Below, in pieces: positions 63,101 through 64,000 of a DNA stretch of 64,000 nt. Source of the DNA: Patiria miniata (taxonomy: Eukaryota > Echinodermata > Asteroidea > Valvatida > Asterinidae). Below the pieces are notes generated by a model. That model made no database searches, was not told where the DNA came from, and saw nothing but the letters and a program-made list of their open reading frames with translations. The number at the start of each line of letters is the position of its first letter. The stretch's first letter is position 1. Made by a program: the position numbers and the translations under genes. The stretch is taken from the NCBI RefSeq assembly GCF_015706575.1, contig NW_024037070.1, forward strand, positions 9,021,598 through 9,085,597. Reading direction: 5' to 3'.

Positions 63101-63887
63101 TAATGACTGGACCGTAACTTCCTCAATCTTGCAAAAATCCTCTGAAACCCCGGTTGGTTTTTAAGACTCCGAGGATTAAGTTGTATAAAGATGAGGTTCT
63201 TCTGTACTATGTAGCGCTATAGCAGTTTCTCAAAGTGTGTGAACATAATTACCCATGTTCATCAGCCCGAGACCATTTTTCTACAGCAGCTCGAGACCAT
63301 ACCCTCATCACAGGTACCCATTCATACTCCTGGGTGGAGAGGGGGAATTGTGGTAAAGTGTCTTGCCCAAGAACACAAACACCCATGTTCCCTGTCACCG
63401 TGTAAACCCAAGTACCATTGCACATGGGTCATTTTATGTATATGGGGTCCCTTTTACATCTGACATCTATGATTTTATAATTCTGATGCACTCCTTAATG
63501 CAGTCATCCTCCAAGAGTGATTATGAATAGCAAACTACCTACCCAACAAATAAAAATCATTTGAAGTCATTCTGAATGATACTTGAATGGTAAATTGCAA
63601 AGTAACAAAGTAACAGGGACAGGGAAAATGTCACATTTTTGAACCCTAAATTTTTGAATGACCCACATATCAATATAACCATTTGACGGCACCCTAGACA
63701 GTAGATGCCGACAGTTATGCGAGATGAGTTAAAGTAGAAAGTTACTTGAGATGTAAGTAACTCTGATTTGTTGAATTTGTACACAGCGTCTCTTGGCCAA
63801 CACGACAGATCCTCTGTCTTTCATCGTCTTCATTCCGGAATGGAGAAACCCGCCCACTGCGGCACTGGTCAACATGGAGCAGAGCAG
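57187..63887 (+). CDS. PCIF1: PCIF1 / CAPAM, cap-specific adenosine N6-methyltransferase (runs past the window)
   Basis: PCIF1 binds the phosphorylated C-terminal domain of RNA polymerase II and methylates N6 of the 2'-O-methyladenosine next to the mRNA cap. The exons are 57187-57549, 57761-57915, 58427-58581, 58911-59058, 59590-59673, 60202-60301, 60675-60837, 61114-61289, 61505-61591, 61986-62170, 62863-62956 and 63787-63887. All phases agree; the last ends in phase 2 and the gene continues. About 603 codons are present, and some 100 more are expected from the 704-residue human protein. The WW domain is at about 82-113 (W87 and W110; [19 protein letters not shown]). The catalytic NPPF is at 554-557 ([14 protein letters not shown]), almost the human position. 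Other hallmarks are [38 protein letters not shown] and FIVFIPEWR. The first 78 residues are proline-, glutamine- and serine-rich and longer than in vertebrates. Confidence 0.97.
59239..59366 (+). mobile_element. tRNA-like element with terminal inverted repeats, copy 3
   Basis: It has the same structure and exactly the same 128-base length as the copies at 1046 and 44099. The ends are TTGAACAAAGACATGGAC and GTCAATTTCTTTGTTCAA, with two changes that break the perfect inversion. The tRNA-like part is 59280-59351 with a GGC anticodon position and C before it. The left flank GGCTTCTGACTAGCGCCCC matches copy 2. It lies in the PCIF1 intron between 59058 and 59590. Confidence 0.86.
59891..59990 (+). 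repeat. Dispersed repeat related to 63328-63380
   Basis: AGGGTGGGGAGAGG, AAAGTG and TGCCCAAGGACACAA match the order of words in GGGTGGAGAGGGGG, AAAGTGTC and TGCCCAAGAACACAA at 63331-63378. Both lie in PCIF1 introns. The right half (GATTTGAACCCCTGACC) is reminiscent of a tRNA-derived repeat. Type uncertain. Confidence 0.5.
62511..62696. mobile_element. GACTTGTGAT palindromic element, full copy
   Basis: It starts AGTGTTGTAGTCGAGTC, carries the central AACAAAGGAATGCCTTTGT, and ends with the degenerate inverse GATTTAACAACATT. It is about 186 bases, in the PCIF1 intron between exons 61986-62170 and 62863-62956. Confidence 0.65.
63328..63508 (+). repeat. Interspersed repeat, shares its end with 3221-3284
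   Basis: The right part (63447-63508) matches 3221-3284 almost base for base. The left part resembles 59891-59990. Together they suggest one longer repeat family of which the other two sites are partial copies. It lies in the last PCIF1 intron of the window. Confidence 0.55.
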
Positions 63888-64000
63888 GTCAGACTATATG
63901 CATTTATTCATAGTACATGCCTAGTAGAGCTTGACCCAAATGGCAAAGTATAGGACATTATTTGTACTCGGGGAGTCAGTCAGTCAGTCAGTGGTTCAGT

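Noticed and set aside
1..64000. Retrotransposon or viral coding sequence
   Set aside because: I looked for reverse transcriptase, integrase, transposase and capsid motifs in the long open frames of both strands and saw none.

Overview
This window is intron-rich animal nuclear DNA. It has AT-rich non-coding sequence, GT-AG introns of tens of bases to about 16 kb, AATAAA polyadenylation signals, many poly-C/poly-G tracts and many small inverted-repeat elements. Five protein-coding genes can be rebuilt exon by exon with consistent splice phases. The intact Wnt-pathway gene naked cuticle, the vertebrate-like protein lengths and the abundance of ACATGTACATGT-like motifs suggest a marine invertebrate deuterostome (echinoderm, hemichordate or amphioxus). 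That placement is inference, because no ribosomal or mitochondrial marker is present.

Layout, left to right. (1) 26-2881, plus strand: PIGM, the first GPI-anchor mannosyltransferase, five exons, 423 codons. (2) 7147-31804, minus strand: naked cuticle (NKD), a Dishevelled-binding Wnt feedback inhibitor. It starts with a 28-base coding exon carrying an N-myristoylation start and ends with a histidine-rich tail; one middle exon is unresolved. (3) 31.8-41.7 kb: non-coding DNA upstream of NKD, with paired TCF/LEF-type sites and CpG-rich patches. (4) 41695-51468, minus strand: TCF25 (NULP1/Rqc1), fifteen coding exons, 672 codons. (5) 52308-53462, plus strand: a single-coding-exon F-box protein, divergent from TCF25. 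(6) 57187 to beyond the right edge, plus strand: PCIF1 (CAPAM), the mRNA cap-adjacent adenosine N6-methyltransferase, twelve exons seen, including the WW domain and the NPPF catalytic motif.

The genes do not form one pathway; they are housekeeping and signalling genes that happen to be neighbours. PIGM and NKD are convergent, NKD and TCF25 are in tandem, TCF25 and the F-box gene are divergent and may share a promoter region, and the F-box gene and PCIF1 are in tandem.

The most unusual content is non-coding. A 128-base element with terminal inverted repeats encloses a tRNA-like cloverleaf and occurs three times at exactly the same length. A 702-base element has 18-base terminal inverted repeats and a perfect 9-base target duplication. 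A 245-base foldback is built from a 70-base palindromic tandem repeat. A short inverted copy of part of NKD's own last exon, with mostly silent changes, lies beside another NKD exon. A palindromic family rich in GACTTGTGAT is present five times, and a G-rich minisatellite sits just inside a TCF25 intron.
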